From positions 868,001 through 932,000 of the forward strand of contig CP170191.1 of the NCBI GenBank assembly GCA_042434945.1: 64,000 nucleotides of DNA, in the 5' to 3' direction. A program made the position numbers and the translations under genes. The notes beneath the pieces are model-generated. The model was not told the origin of the DNA and ran no database searches. It saw only the letters and a list, made by a program, of their open reading frames with translations. The stretch comes from Escherichia hormaechei_A (GTDB taxonomy: Bacteria; Pseudomonadota; Gammaproteobacteria; Enterobacterales; Enterobacteriaceae). This document shows, one piece after another, positions 38,808 to 47,400 of this stretch. Each line of letters starts with the position of its first letter. Position 1 is the stretch's first letter.

Positions 38808-39794
38808 CTACTTATACGCAACGGTAATGGTCGCGACGGTGTTGGCCGGCCCGGGCGTGACGATGTCGTTTATCTGCTCGTAGCGTACCTTGAAGGGGAT
38901 GTTTAAGGTTTCATTTGCGTTCGCGGGGCTTGAGGTGGTGAAGTACTCATCGAAGGCGGGAACCTTGCCATCGGTGACCATAAATACACCTACCCCTGTT
39001 GCCACACCGCTCTCGGGTGTGAGCTTAATAACCCCGCCGAAGCCCGGTACGTAGCCGTTCGTACTGCTGATCTTCAGTTCCGGCTGAACGGTTGTATTGC
39101 AGGTGATGCTGACGTTGAAGTCTTTTTCATCGGTAAGCAGGCCGGTTGTGAAAAACTGGCTCACGGGAAAATCGCCCAACACAACGGTCAGGCTTTTTGG
39201 CGAGACGGAACAGGTTACTTCCTGGAGAATGATATTCCCTGCATAGGAGATTGAGTTGGGATCACCGATGCCCTCGTGGTGATAAAGACCAATACCAAAA
39301 CGGGTCTGATTTTGATCCAGTGTGCCCGATGCCACCGCAGTGCTGGTTTTGACCAGCTCCAGCGTAACGTCGAAATCAAAAGTGCGTTTACCGTCACTTG
39401 AGACGTAACCGACCGGCGTTCCCGTAGAGATACAGTTAACCCCTCCGCCTCCGCTGATGCGTTGGCCCCGATCGTTCATCAATGCCACACCAATACCGGG
39501 TACGCCAGAAGCGTAGACGCCTTTCAGGCCTGAAATTTCCGCGCCCGTGCCGTAATAGCAAGAGACAATTTCCAGCCCGCTGTCTATCGACTGGTCGCAA
39601 CTCCCGGCGACATGGGTGACTTGTTCAGTACCCGGGATGGTCTCGCCAACGGTCAGCGTCGTGGGGACTGAGATGGAGGCCACGTTAATCATTTTGGGCA
39701 GATCCGGCGTGGTGCAGGTCGCCTTCGCATGCGGCATAAATAACGCGGCGGTTCCCAGAACCAGTAATAAAAAGCACTGTTTAATCATTTGCAT
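38808..39794 (-). CDS. Fimbrial tip adhesin, two-domain
   Basis: A 328-residue FimH-like protein with a signal peptide ending in HAKA, an N-terminal receptor-binding domain with several cysteines (about residues 26-190) and a C-terminal pilin domain starting near EVTCSVSPKSLTV and ending in the pilin motif VATITVAYK. The ligand cannot be deduced. It follows the usher by 21 bases. A second in-frame ATG at 39788 is an alternative start. Confidence 0.83.
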   Translation of the reverse strand: MQMIKQCFLLLVLGTAALFMPHAKATCTTPDLPKMINVASISVPTTLTVGETIPGTEQVTHVAGSCDQSIDSGLEIVSCYYGTGAEISGLKGVYASGVPGIGVALMNDRGQRISGGGGVNCISTGTPVGYVSSDGKRTFDFDVTLELVKTSTAVASGTLDQNQTRFGIGLYHHEGIGDPNSISYAGNIILQEVTCSVSPKSLTVVLGDFPVSQFFTTGLLTDEKDFNVSITCNTTVQPELKISSTNGYVPGFGGVIKLTPESGVATGVGVFMVTDGKVPAFDEYFTTSSPANANETLNIPFKVRYEQINDIVTPGPANTVATITVAYK

Positions 39795-39815
39795 AATCGT
39801 TAGCCTGAATGGTAA

Positions 39816-42359
39816 TCAATGGCACTGCGCGGCAGCGTTTATGATGCTTGTTTTTTCTTTCTCATCCGTTAGCGCATAGTCAGCAACGCAGTGCTCGCTC
39901 GCCTCCTGTCCCCAGGAAACGTTGAGATGCCCTTGCTGCGGCAGACCCGAGAGGTAAGTCTGGCCGTCATTTCCGACAATAAATTCGCTGTCCTTATCCC
40001 CGGTGGTCACCGTTGCGCCGAAGGGCAGCGGTTTACCATTTTGTGTAAGCGTTATCAGGACGCGGTTACCCACGCGGGTAGTAAAGCTGGCGCGCACCAC
40101 GGCCCCGCGGGTTGGCGTCACAATTTGCGCCGCGTGGGTGACGTCGGCATCCTCCGGCAGCGTTTCGGTATCCAGTGCGATGGTGTTATGGCGATACGCG
40201 GTCACGAACGGCACGACGGTATAGCCGCGGAAGTCAGTCTCCACGCCTGTCTGGTTGGTGATATGGGTGCCGTGCGTACCTGGCGCTTTCACCAGCGCGA
40301 TGGTTTCACCGAGCGGCTGGCTCAGGGTTATCCCGTTAGCGTGGGCCACCACGCCGCCCTGCAAACCGACGTTCAGGGTCTGCTGAAACCTATCCTGACT
40401 GACGCCTGCGCTCACTTCGCCGTAGGTCGCTTTGTAATCGGCGTTGATGCTGGTGGAGTTACCGCTGCCGGTGCTGCTCAGCCCTTCCTGGATATTCCAG
40501 TTCAGGTTGTCTTCTTTCAGCGCCGTACCGTTAAGACCGATGTTCTGCGTGGTGCCGTCTTTGGTGTTGTTCAGGTTGTACGTGGCCCAGGTATTATGCA
40601 TCCAGCGATCCAGCGGAACCGAAACGCTCAGCGAGAACTGGTTGTCGTTTGTTACCTCATTACCGTCTTCATCGCTGTCGTGGGTGTTTTTGTTCAAGCT
40701 GTAGCTGAGGCTGTAGCTCACGCCGTGCCAGCTGTTGTTGTAGCTGACGCTCAGGGAGGTCATGTTCTGACTCTGGCTCCAGTAAGTTTCCTTCACCATG
40801 CTCAGCGTCACCGACCCCCAACCTTCTGGCAGCGTCTGGTCAATGGTGGCTTCTGTACGGGCGCGGCGCTGCTGGGGAGCAGACCAGTCGTCGGCGCGGG
40901 TATACGACTCCATGGTGTCGTCCAGGGTGTAAAACCCCTTGCTGTTATAGCGATAGCCCGCAAGCGAAAAGTTGGTGCCTGAACCGGCGAAATCTTTGCT
41001 GTAGCGTACGCGCCACGACTGGCCCTTGCTGGACTGCTGTTTTTTCAGCAGGGCTCTGGCGCGGGTCACGTCAATGGAGAACGCCCCGAGATCGCCCATG
41101 TTTTTCCCGGCGCCGAGCGCCTGGGACTGATAATGGCTGCTCTGCTGCACGCCGCCGTAGGCCGTGAAGCCGTGAGGTAAACCGTAGATGGCGCTTCCCT
41201 GGGCAAACGGGGTCTTTTCAACGTCTTTGTCATAAGAGCGATAACGCCCGGCGGTTACGCTGTAGCGCAGGTTTTTTTCACGCTGCAATACCGGCACGGA
41301 GGCAAACGGCACCACGAAATGGCTCTCGCTGCCGTCTGTTTCTTTCACCGTAACCTGGAGGTCACCGCTGCTGCCGGTGGGGTAGAGGTCGTTAATTTCG
41401 AATGCGCCCGGCGCGACCGTGTTCTGATAAATCACGTACCCGTTCTGGCGGACCATCACCAGCGCGTTGCTGTGGGCGGTGCCGCGAATAATAGGGGCAT
41501 AGCCTTTTTCACTGTCCGGCAGCATGTCGCTGTCGGATTTCAGCTCCACGCCGGTGTAGGGGACGCTGTCAAAAACGTCGGAAGGTGAGGTGCTTTGCCC
41601 CACCGTCACGTCACTTTTCATCGCCACAATATCGCGTTGCGCATAGGTATAAACGGAGGTGAATTTCTGTTCCTCCTCGTGGCCCGTGGTGCTGCGATTC
41701 CAGGTGGAGTAGTTACGAACGCGCCATGCCCCGAGGTTGAAGCCGGGACGCAGGTTAACGTACTGGCTGCTGCTATCCTCTTCACCCTGCTGGCGCGCAT
41801 GGCTCTGGCTGGCGTTGACGCTGTAATTAAGCAGGCCCGCGTTGATCCCTTCGTCAAACTCTTTCGGGTCGATGTAACCGCGTGGCACCTGTCCGAGCGC
41901 CTTTTGCGGAATGCTCAGCAGCAGCTGCTGATTGCGCACGCGAAAGGTCGCGGATGCCGAAGGGATGACGTGTAGATCGGCGCACTGACCTTCAGCCCTC
42001 AGCTGCGGATATTTTTGCGTTTTGATCCCGAGGCTCTTTAATTCGTCCAGTGTAAAACAGGGCTGAAGCGTGCTGGTGCCCTGCGGATCTTTAACTATGT
42101 TAAAGGTCACGTCACGGGTATCAATTTTATTGTTATTGATAAATACCGCGACCTGATATTTACCTGGCGCCTGACCGGGACCTTTTTCATAGACAGACAG
42201 ATCGGTCTTTTCCTGCTGTGGATTATCAATATCCAGCAGGGCAGGGTTAAAATAATCATCAGCCAAAACCTGCTGCGCAAAGATCGCCATTGCCAGGCAA
42301 CAAAAAGTCATCAGTAATGACGAAAATCGGCAGGTGAACGGCTTTTTATGGCGGTACAT
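39816..42359 (-). CDS. Outer-membrane fimbrial usher
   Basis: A FimD/PapC-family usher, 847 residues from the ATG at 42359 (MYRHKKPF); a TTG seven codons earlier is possible but unlikely. After the signal peptide come the N-terminal chaperone-subunit-binding domain (DDYFNPALLDID), the 24-strand barrel with plug, and two C-terminal domains ending in the cysteine pair EHC...AAQC. It exports and polymerises the subunits of this operon. Confidence 0.92.
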   Translation of the reverse strand: MYRHKKPFTCRFSSLLMTFCCLAMAIFAQQVLADDYFNPALLDIDNPQQEKTDLSVYEKGPGQAPGKYQVAVFINNNKIDTRDVTFNIVKDPQGTSTLQPCFTLDELKSLGIKTQKYPQLRAEGQCADLHVIPSASATFRVRNQQLLLSIPQKALGQVPRGYIDPKEFDEGINAGLLNYSVNASQSHARQQGEEDSSSQYVNLRPGFNLGAWRVRNYSTWNRSTTGHEEEQKFTSVYTYAQRDIVAMKSDVTVGQSTSPSDVFDSVPYTGVELKSDSDMLPDSEKGYAPIIRGTAHSNALVMVRQNGYVIYQNTVAPGAFEINDLYPTGSSGDLQVTVKETDGSESHFVVPFASVPVLQREKNLRYSVTAGRYRSYDKDVEKTPFAQGSAIYGLPHGFTAYGGVQQSSHYQSQALGAGKNMGDLGAFSIDVTRARALLKKQQSSKGQSWRVRYSKDFAGSGTNFSLAGYRYNSKGFYTLDDTMESYTRADDWSAPQQRRARTEATIDQTLPEGWGSVTLSMVKETYWSQSQNMTSLSVSYNNSWHGVSYSLSYSLNKNTHDSDEDGNEVTNDNQFSLSVSVPLDRWMHNTWATYNLNNTKDGTTQNIGLNGTALKEDNLNWNIQEGLSSTGSGNSTSINADYKATYGEVSAGVSQDRFQQTLNVGLQGGVVAHANGITLSQPLGETIALVKAPGTHGTHITNQTGVETDFRGYTVVPFVTAYRHNTIALDTETLPEDADVTHAAQIVTPTRGAVVRASFTTRVGNRVLITLTQNGKPLPFGATVTTGDKDSEFIVGNDGQTYLSGLPQQGHLNVSWGQEASEHCVADYALTDEKEKTSIINAAAQCH

Positions 42360-42385
42360 GATGATTTTATTACCGGGCAATATTA

Positions 42386-43060
42386 TTAATGAACGTGTTT
42401 AGACCATGTCTGGCTGATGCTGCCGTAATCAGTAATAATGGAATACGCGACGGTCGAGCCTCCGACATTGCCAGGTAAAGCAAAATGCGTTTCAGTTTTT
42501 GGCACAGCCCAGGTGGCTTTCGTGATTTTCTGACCATTCAGGGTGACGGCCTGAAAATTCATATAGAAAGGCGTGGGATTGTTCACCACTAAATCATTCC
42601 CTTCGCGATGCCATTCAAGTTTATCGGCCATATCTTCTGGTTTGCCTTTTACCGCTGACGGGCGATAGAGCAATTTAATTCGGGTGTTAATGGCAATTTG
42701 CAGCGTATTTACACCCTCAACATGCTTTGAGGAAGGGATCGCTTTAATATTCAGCCAGTACAGAGATTCCCTGTCTTGCGGTAAATTTCCTCCCGTACGC
42801 ACCACGCGCAGGACGTTATCCTCTTTCGCATCCAGTCGGAAAAGCGGCGGGGTGATCAGGAACGGGGCTTTGGCCGGGTTTTTACCGCCGGAATCGACCC
42901 AGGACTGCACCAGATAATCCGTGGTATCTGGATTTGAAAGACCAAGAGATGATTCCTTTTTATCTCCCTGATAGACCAGACGGGTGCCATTGATCACGAC
43001 ACCCGCCTGTGCCGAGGCTGCTACCAGTAAAAGAGTGCTCAGTAAATAACCGTGGCGCAT
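42386..43060 (-). CDS. Periplasmic fimbrial chaperone
   Basis: A 224-residue PapD/FimC-family chaperone with a signal peptide ending in AQA, the conserved N-terminal GVVINGTRLVYQG, the subunit-anchoring Arg and Lys of the cleft (TRLVY and RIKLLYRPSAVKG) and the family motif LYWLNIKAIP. Caps each pilin by donor-strand complementation and delivers it to the usher. Located between the major pilin and the usher. Confidence 0.92.
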   Translation of the reverse strand: MRHGYLLSTLLLVAASAQAGVVINGTRLVYQGDKKESSLGLSNPDTTDYLVQSWVDSGGKNPAKAPFLITPPLFRLDAKEDNVLRVVRTGGNLPQDRESLYWLNIKAIPSSKHVEGVNTLQIAINTRIKLLYRPSAVKGKPEDMADKLEWHREGNDLVVNNPTPFYMNFQAVTLNGQKITKATWAVPKTETHFALPGNVGGSTVAYSIITDYGSISQTWSKHVH

Positions 43061-43129
43061 AAAGATTTCTCATTAAAAAGATGAGATATTAATGCCCGCA
43101 AGAGCATTAATATCTCAGGATTGATAAGA

Positions 43130-43666
43130 TCAGTTATAAATAACGGTGAAGGTCGATACAGAGTTAGCAGGGCCCGCAGTGACTGCCGCCTGAGTTTGAA
43201 TATAACGCGCACCAAACTCCAGGTCGTTAACCTCCGTACCGGAGACTAAAGGATATTGCATTGAAGGGGTATACAGGGTGACAGGCTGCCCGGAAGCATC
43301 CATTAGCTGAATCGCCACACCAGTAGCTGCACCGGTATCGGGCGTTAATGCCAGCGTGGCATTATTATTCGCATCCGGGGTACCACCGAAGTTAATCGCA
43401 GCCGAAGTTACGGTTTCCGGACAATTGGTTAACTTAATATCAAACTTCGTGAGTGTGCTGGTAGAGCCTGCGCCGGTAAATACCGTTTTAGATACTTTTC
43501 CTAACTGAACATCTAATGGATTACTTAATCCATTCACGACCTGGCAAGCAGAATCGATAATTTCTCCGGTGAAATTAATCTGCCCTTCACCGTTGATTGT
43601 CGCAAATGCGGATGCAGAACATCCCACCGCTGCGGCGATAAACAACCCTAATGCAACCTTGTTCAT
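43130..43666 (-). CDS. Major fimbrial subunit
   Basis: A 178-residue type 1-like pilin: signal peptide MNKVALGLFIAAAVGCSASAFA, N-terminal extension GQINFTGEIIDSACQV with the first cysteine, second cysteine in LTNCPETV, and the C-terminal beta-zipper STFTVIYN. First gene of the five-gene operon pilin-chaperone-usher-adhesin-minor subunit. AT-richer than its neighbours, common for acquired fimbrial clusters. Confidence 0.88.
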   Translation of the reverse strand: MNKVALGLFIAAAVGCSASAFATINGEGQINFTGEIIDSACQVVNGLSNPLDVQLGKVSKTVFTGAGSTSTLTKFDIKLTNCPETVTSAAINFGGTPDANNNATLALTPDTGAATGVAIQLMDASGQPVTLYTPSMQYPLVSGTEVNDLEFGARYIQTQAAVTAGPANSVSTFTVIYN

Positions 43667-43921
43667 AGTAAATCCCGATGTGTTTCTGGCAAAAACGTTG
43701 CCTGGACGTTTTTACCGTTGACCCTTAATAACTTTCCGATGTTTATTTAATCAAAAAAAGGGCAGGTACGAATCTTTAGTTCCAATCACAAATAATGCAA
43801 ATAGTGCTTGAGTTTATTTTTTTACCTGAAAACAGCAGGTTGATAATGATCACAAAACACTATCGGGTGCGTGTTCATCGGGCTATATTGTTAACAAGAT
43901 GATGCTGTCAGGAGAAATGTC

Positions 43922-44884
43922 GTGGATTACCGCAAAATTATCAAAGAGGTAGGGCGTGGGAAAAACCATGCTCGCGATCTGGATCAGGAAACGGCCCGTG
44001 CGTTGTACACGCATATGCTCAATGGCGACGTGCCGGATCTGGAAATGGGCGGCATTCTGATTGCGCTGCGCATCAAAGGGGAAGGTGAGGCGGAGATGCG
44101 CGGTTTTTATGAGGCCATGCAGCCGCAGACGATGCGTTTAACCCCGCCCGTCACGAAGCCGATGCCGATTGTGATCCCGACCTACAATGGCGCGCGTAAG
44201 CAGGCAAACCTCACGCCGCTGCTGGCTATTCTGTTGCAGAAACTCGGTTTCCCGGTGGTGGTGCATGGCGTGAGCGAAGATCCGACGCGCGTGCTGACAG
44301 AAACCATTCTGGAATTATTAGGCATCGAACCCACTCTCCATGCTGGCCAGGCGCAGGCAAAGCTGGAGGGGAACCAGCCGGTCTATATTCCCGTGCGCGC
44401 GCTCTGCCCGCCGCTGGAAAAGCAGCTGGACATGCGCTGGCGCATGGGGGTGCGTAACAGCGCCCACACCCTGGCGAAGCTGGCGACGCCGTTTGCCGAA
44501 GACGCCGCGCTGCGTCTTTCCAGCGTCTCCCATCCGGAGTACGTGACGCGGGTCGGTCAATTCTTTGCCGAAATCGGCGGGCGAGCGCTGCTGATGCATG
44601 GAACTGAAGGGGAGGTTTACGCCAACCCGCAGCGTTGTCCACAGCTGATGCTGATTGAGCCTGCCGGGACGCGGGTCGTGCTGGAACGTGGGGAAGAGAA
44701 CAGCGATGTGATCCTGCCTGAGTCGAAAGATCCGCAAGTCACCGCGCACTGGATCGTACAGTGTCTGGCCGGAAAGGTGCCGGTTCCGCAGTCTATCAAG
44801 CTGCAAATGGCCTGCTGTCTGCTGGCGGCAGGGGAAGTGGCGTCCGTGGACGCCGGGTTGCAGCGCGTGGCGCAGTCGTTTTAA
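43922..44884 (+). CDS. ybiB: Anthranilate-phosphoribosyltransferase-like protein YbiB
   Basis: A 320-residue member of the TrpD2 family, related to anthranilate phosphoribosyltransferase by fold; the E. coli protein binds nucleic acid and is LexA-linked through dinG there. The start is GTG at 43922, six bases after AGGAGA, giving the E. coli-like MDYRKIIKE. In K-12 dinG and ybiB are adjacent; here the fimbrial operon separates them, so any read-through from the dinG SOS promoter is lost. Confidence 0.9.
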   Translation: MDYRKIIKEVGRGKNHARDLDQETARALYTHMLNGDVPDLEMGGILIALRIKGEGEAEMRGFYEAMQPQTMRLTPPVTKPMPIVIPTYNGARKQANLTPLLAILLQKLGFPVVVHGVSEDPTRVLTETILELLGIEPTLHAGQAQAKLEGNQPVYIPVRALCPPLEKQLDMRWRMGVRNSAHTLAKLATPFAEDAALRLSSVSHPEYVTRVGQFFAEIGGRALLMHGTEGEVYANPQRCPQLMLIEPAGTRVVLERGEENSDVILPESKDPQVTAHWIVQCLAGKVPVPQSIKLQMACCLLAAGEVASVDAGLQRVAQSF

Positions 44885-44886
44885 GC

Positions 44887-44917
44887 AAAAAAAAAGCCCG
44901 TCCAGTGGCGGACGGGC
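44887..44917 (-). terminator. Terminator between ybiB and ybiJ
   Basis: Stem GCCCGTCC / GGACGGGC with a six-base loop; the nine-base A-run on its left becomes a T-run for the minus-strand gene ybiJ. It may also slow transcripts from ybiB. Confidence 0.8.
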
Positions 44918-45001
44918 AAACAAGGGTAACAACAACAGGGTCAATGAGGGTTGGAGCATCTCACCAGAGGGTAGGGTGAGGGTGGAGCATAATTCGTTCG
45001 A

Positions 45002-45262
45002 TTACTTGTAGATAACCGCGGTACCGCTCAGTTTGTTATTACCGTTAGTGGAGGTGATGGTGTATCCACTTGCGCCGGCAGCGGCAGCTTTTTCCGCCAG
45101 TTTGGCTTCCAGACCGTCCAGCGTGGTCGCGCCTTCAGCACTCACCACCCCGATTTTGTTCAGATCCTGTGACTGAGTAGAGGAGACTGGCTCTACGGCG
45201 AAAGCGCCGAAAGACAGAGCGGACAGGGCAACAGCGGCAACAGCATATTTGATGGTTTTCAT
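45002..45262 (-). CDS. ybiJ: YhcN/DUF1471-family periplasmic protein YbiJ
   Basis: An 86-residue secreted protein with signal peptide ending AFA and the DUF1471 core GLEAKLAEKAAAAGASGYTI...GTAVIYK. The family (BhsA, McbA, YhcN) is linked to stress and biofilm responses; YbiJ itself is uncharacterised. Close homologue of E. coli YbiJ with several substitutions. Confidence 0.88.
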   Translation of the reverse strand: MKTIKYAVAAVALSALSFGAFAVEPVSSTQSQDLNKIGVVSAEGATTLDGLEAKLAEKAAAAGASGYTITSTNGNNKLSGTAVIYK

Positions 45263-45547
45263 AGGTCAATTCTCGCAGGCTATTCTGTTAAGGGGACGAT
45301 GTTCCGTCGATGTGATAAGTATCACGGTTTTTAGTGGAAGATAAAATCGAAGAGAATTGACGTGATTGCTCAAAAAAATTGAATGACAAATAACTTATTG
45401 ATTATTAATAAATTCAGAAGCGCAATTGACATTTCTTGGGGATGCGCTTTACAGAAGCCATCGAAAGGGCACGTTTTGCTACGCGTTTCGCTAAAAGTCG
45501 TGAGCGTAAAGTAAACGGCTGGCGCGGTTAACTTCGGTAAAGGAAAG

Positions 45548-45814
45548 TCAACGTAACTGGCTGTCTTTCGATCCTCTGCGATTATATCCTGAATGTGCCG
45601 CATTTTTTGAATCTTTCTCCTGCTGACAGGCAATACATAGCCGTACGCCAGGAATGGCTTTACGCCGTGCTTCAGGAATCGGATCCCCGCACTCTTCGCA
45701 TTCCGTCAAACTTTCGCCGCGCGGAATTTCACCGCGAGCACGCGCGACCGCATCTTCAATGGTACTGTTGATCTGTTCGTTAACGGCGTCGTCATTCGCC
45801 CAGCCGGAAGCCAT
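45548..45814 (-). CDS. ybiI: DksA/TraR-type C4 zinc-finger protein YbiI
   Basis: An 88-residue protein with the C4 zinc-finger CEECGDPIPEARRKAIPGVRLCIACQ. The TraR/DksA finger suggests contact with RNA polymerase, but the N-terminal coiled coil is short and function is unknown. The second of two adjacent ATGs (45814) is better spaced from AGGAG and gives the E. coli-like start MASGWANDD. The 285 bases between it and ybiJ hold the ybiJ promoter region; nothing else seen. Confidence 0.88.
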   Translation of the reverse strand: MASGWANDDAVNEQINSTIEDAVARARGEIPRGESLTECEECGDPIPEARRKAIPGVRLCIACQQEKDSKNAAHSGYNRRGSKDSQLR

Positions 45815-45937
45815 CATGTTCTCCTGATCTGTTTAAGCCATTCATCTTAATATGGGGTTAAAAAACGCACAGTCAAGGCGAAGGAAGGAAATGAGAACTG
45901 CATCTGCCTTGCAGATGCAGTGTGGGAAAAGAGGGCG

Positions 45938-46201
45938 TTATTTATAGATAGTCGCGGTGCCGTACATATGGTTATCACCACCGGCGGCGTTCACCACGAA
46001 GCCTTTAGCCCCTTCCTGACGCGCTTTTTCGGCCAGCTTGTCCTGAAGGTCATCAAGGTTGCTTGCCCGGCTGACAGAGACCGTCCCGGCCGCACGTAGC
46101 TGGCTGGTGTCGTTGCTGTCGGTCAGAGGTTGAACGGACCAGGCTGAGAACGATGCGCCTGCCAGCGCACCCGCAATAATAAAGGTCAGATACTTTTTCA
46201 T
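45938..46201 (-). CDS. mcbA: DUF1471-family periplasmic protein McbA
   Basis: An 87-residue secreted protein, homologous to E. coli McbA (YbiM), which affects colanic acid and biofilm mucoidy under McbR control. Signal peptide MKKYLTFIIAGALAGASFSAWS, then the DUF1471 core ending GTATIYK. The start is ATG at 46201, eight bases after GAGG; a GTG two codons earlier is the alternative. The ybiX and fiu genes found between ybiI and mcbA in K-12 are absent. Confidence 0.85.
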   Translation of the reverse strand: MKKYLTFIIAGALAGASFSAWSVQPLTDSNDTSQLRAAGTVSVSRASNLDDLQDKLAEKARQEGAKGFVVNAAGGDNHMYGTATIYK

Positions 46202-46443
46202 AATCACATCCTCAGGGGAAACAACAGGTGATTCCTCTTAAGTTTAGAAGCCTGACGCGCGTGATTTAGCGCAAAAATTTGATGATGATCTGCTTATTTT
46301 TTGAACGATAAATTCTGACAATTTGCTGACAGATCATAGACATACAGGATGCTGATTTTCGTCGGTTTTTTGTGCAGCGCAGACAGATATTTACCCCCGC
46401 GCCGTCACAGGGTATCTTACGCGGCTGTCTAAAGGAGAATGCC

Positions 46444-47355
46444 ATGACTTCCCAAAAGCCGGGATTGCACCCGCGTAACCGCCACCGTAGCCGCTACGAC
46501 ATGAAAGCCCTGTGCCTGAGCTGCCCGGAATTGCAGGATTTTATTGTTCAGACACCAGCCGGTGAAACGTCGGTAAACTTTGCCGATCCGCTGGCGGTTA
46601 AGACGCTGAACAAAGCGCTGCTGGCCCATTTTTATGGCGTTACGCACTGGGACATCCCGGATGGCTTTCTCTGCCCACCGGTGCCAGGACGTGCGGATTA
46701 TGTCCATCATCTTGCCGATCTGCTGGCGGATGATAATGGCGGCGTGGTGCCGAAACAGGCCACCGTGCTTGATATCGGTACGGGCGCGAACCTGATCTAC
46801 CCCCTGATAGGCGCACATGAGTACCAGTGGCGGTTTACCGGCAGCGAGATCGGCGCCGAGGCCTTTGCCAGCGCACAGGCCATTATCAACGCTAACCCAG
46901 GGTTAAGCCGGGCCGTTCGTTTGCGTCGTCAAAAGGATCCCGCTGCTATTTTCAACGGCATTATTCACAAGAACGAACAATATGATGCCACCCTGTGCAA
47001 CCCGCCCTTCCACGACTCCGCCGCCTCCGCACGTGCGGGAAGTGAACGCAAGCGGCGTAACCTGGGCCAGGCTGAAGACGGCGCGCTGAACTTTGGCGGC
47101 CAGCAGCAGGAGCTATGGTGCGAGGGCGGGGAAGTGGCATTTATTCTGCGCATGATTGCCGAGAGTAAGGGCTTCGGTCGTCAGGTGAAATGGTTTACCA
47201 CGCTAGTCTCCCGCGGCGATAACCTGCCGCCGCTTTACCGCGCGCTGACTGACGTCGGCGCGGTGAAGGTAGTCAAAAAAGAGATGGCGCAGGGCCAGAA
47301 GCAGAGCCGCTTTATCGCCTGGACCTTTATGGACGATAACAAACGCCGCAAATAG
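46444..47355 (+). CDS. rlmF: 23S rRNA m6A1618 methyltransferase RlmF
   Basis: Methylates adenine 1618 of 23S rRNA using SAM. The 303-residue protein has motif I (VLDIGTGANLIYPLIG) and the amino-methyltransferase motif NPPF (CNPPFHDS). The start at 46444 (MTSQKPGLHPRN) follows AAAGGAG; a longer upstream frame has no support. Diverged from E. coli and slightly shorter at the C-terminus. Confidence 0.94.
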   Translation: MTSQKPGLHPRNRHRSRYDMKALCLSCPELQDFIVQTPAGETSVNFADPLAVKTLNKALLAHFYGVTHWDIPDGFLCPPVPGRADYVHHLADLLADDNGGVVPKQATVLDIGTGANLIYPLIGAHEYQWRFTGSEIGAEAFASAQAIINANPGLSRAVRLRRQKDPAAIFNGIIHKNEQYDATLCNPPFHDSAASARAGSERKRRNLGQAEDGALNFGGQQQELWCEGGEVAFILRMIAESKGFGRQVKWFTTLVSRGDNLPPLYRALTDVGAVKVVKKEMAQGQKQSRFIAWTFMDDNKRRK

Positions 47356-47364
47356 CCCCCCATC

Positions 47365-47396
47365 GCAGGCCGGGTAAGGCGAAGCCGCCACCCGGC
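47365..47396. repeat. REP element after rlmF
   Basis: GGCCGGGTAAGGCGAAGCCG...CACCCGGC between convergent rlmF and ybiO; same type as the elements after pgl and hutH. Confidence 0.75.
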
Positions 47397-47400
47397 TCGG

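Noticed and set aside
39891..40982. A 363-codon open frame opposite the fimbrial usher
   Set aside because: It is the antisense shadow of the usher, has no ribosome site or recognisable domain, and the usher frame is certain.
45370..45633. Open frame of 87 codons between ybiJ and ybiI on the minus strand
   Set aside because: It overlaps the 3' end of ybiI in another frame and lacks a ribosome site and conservation that I can recognise.
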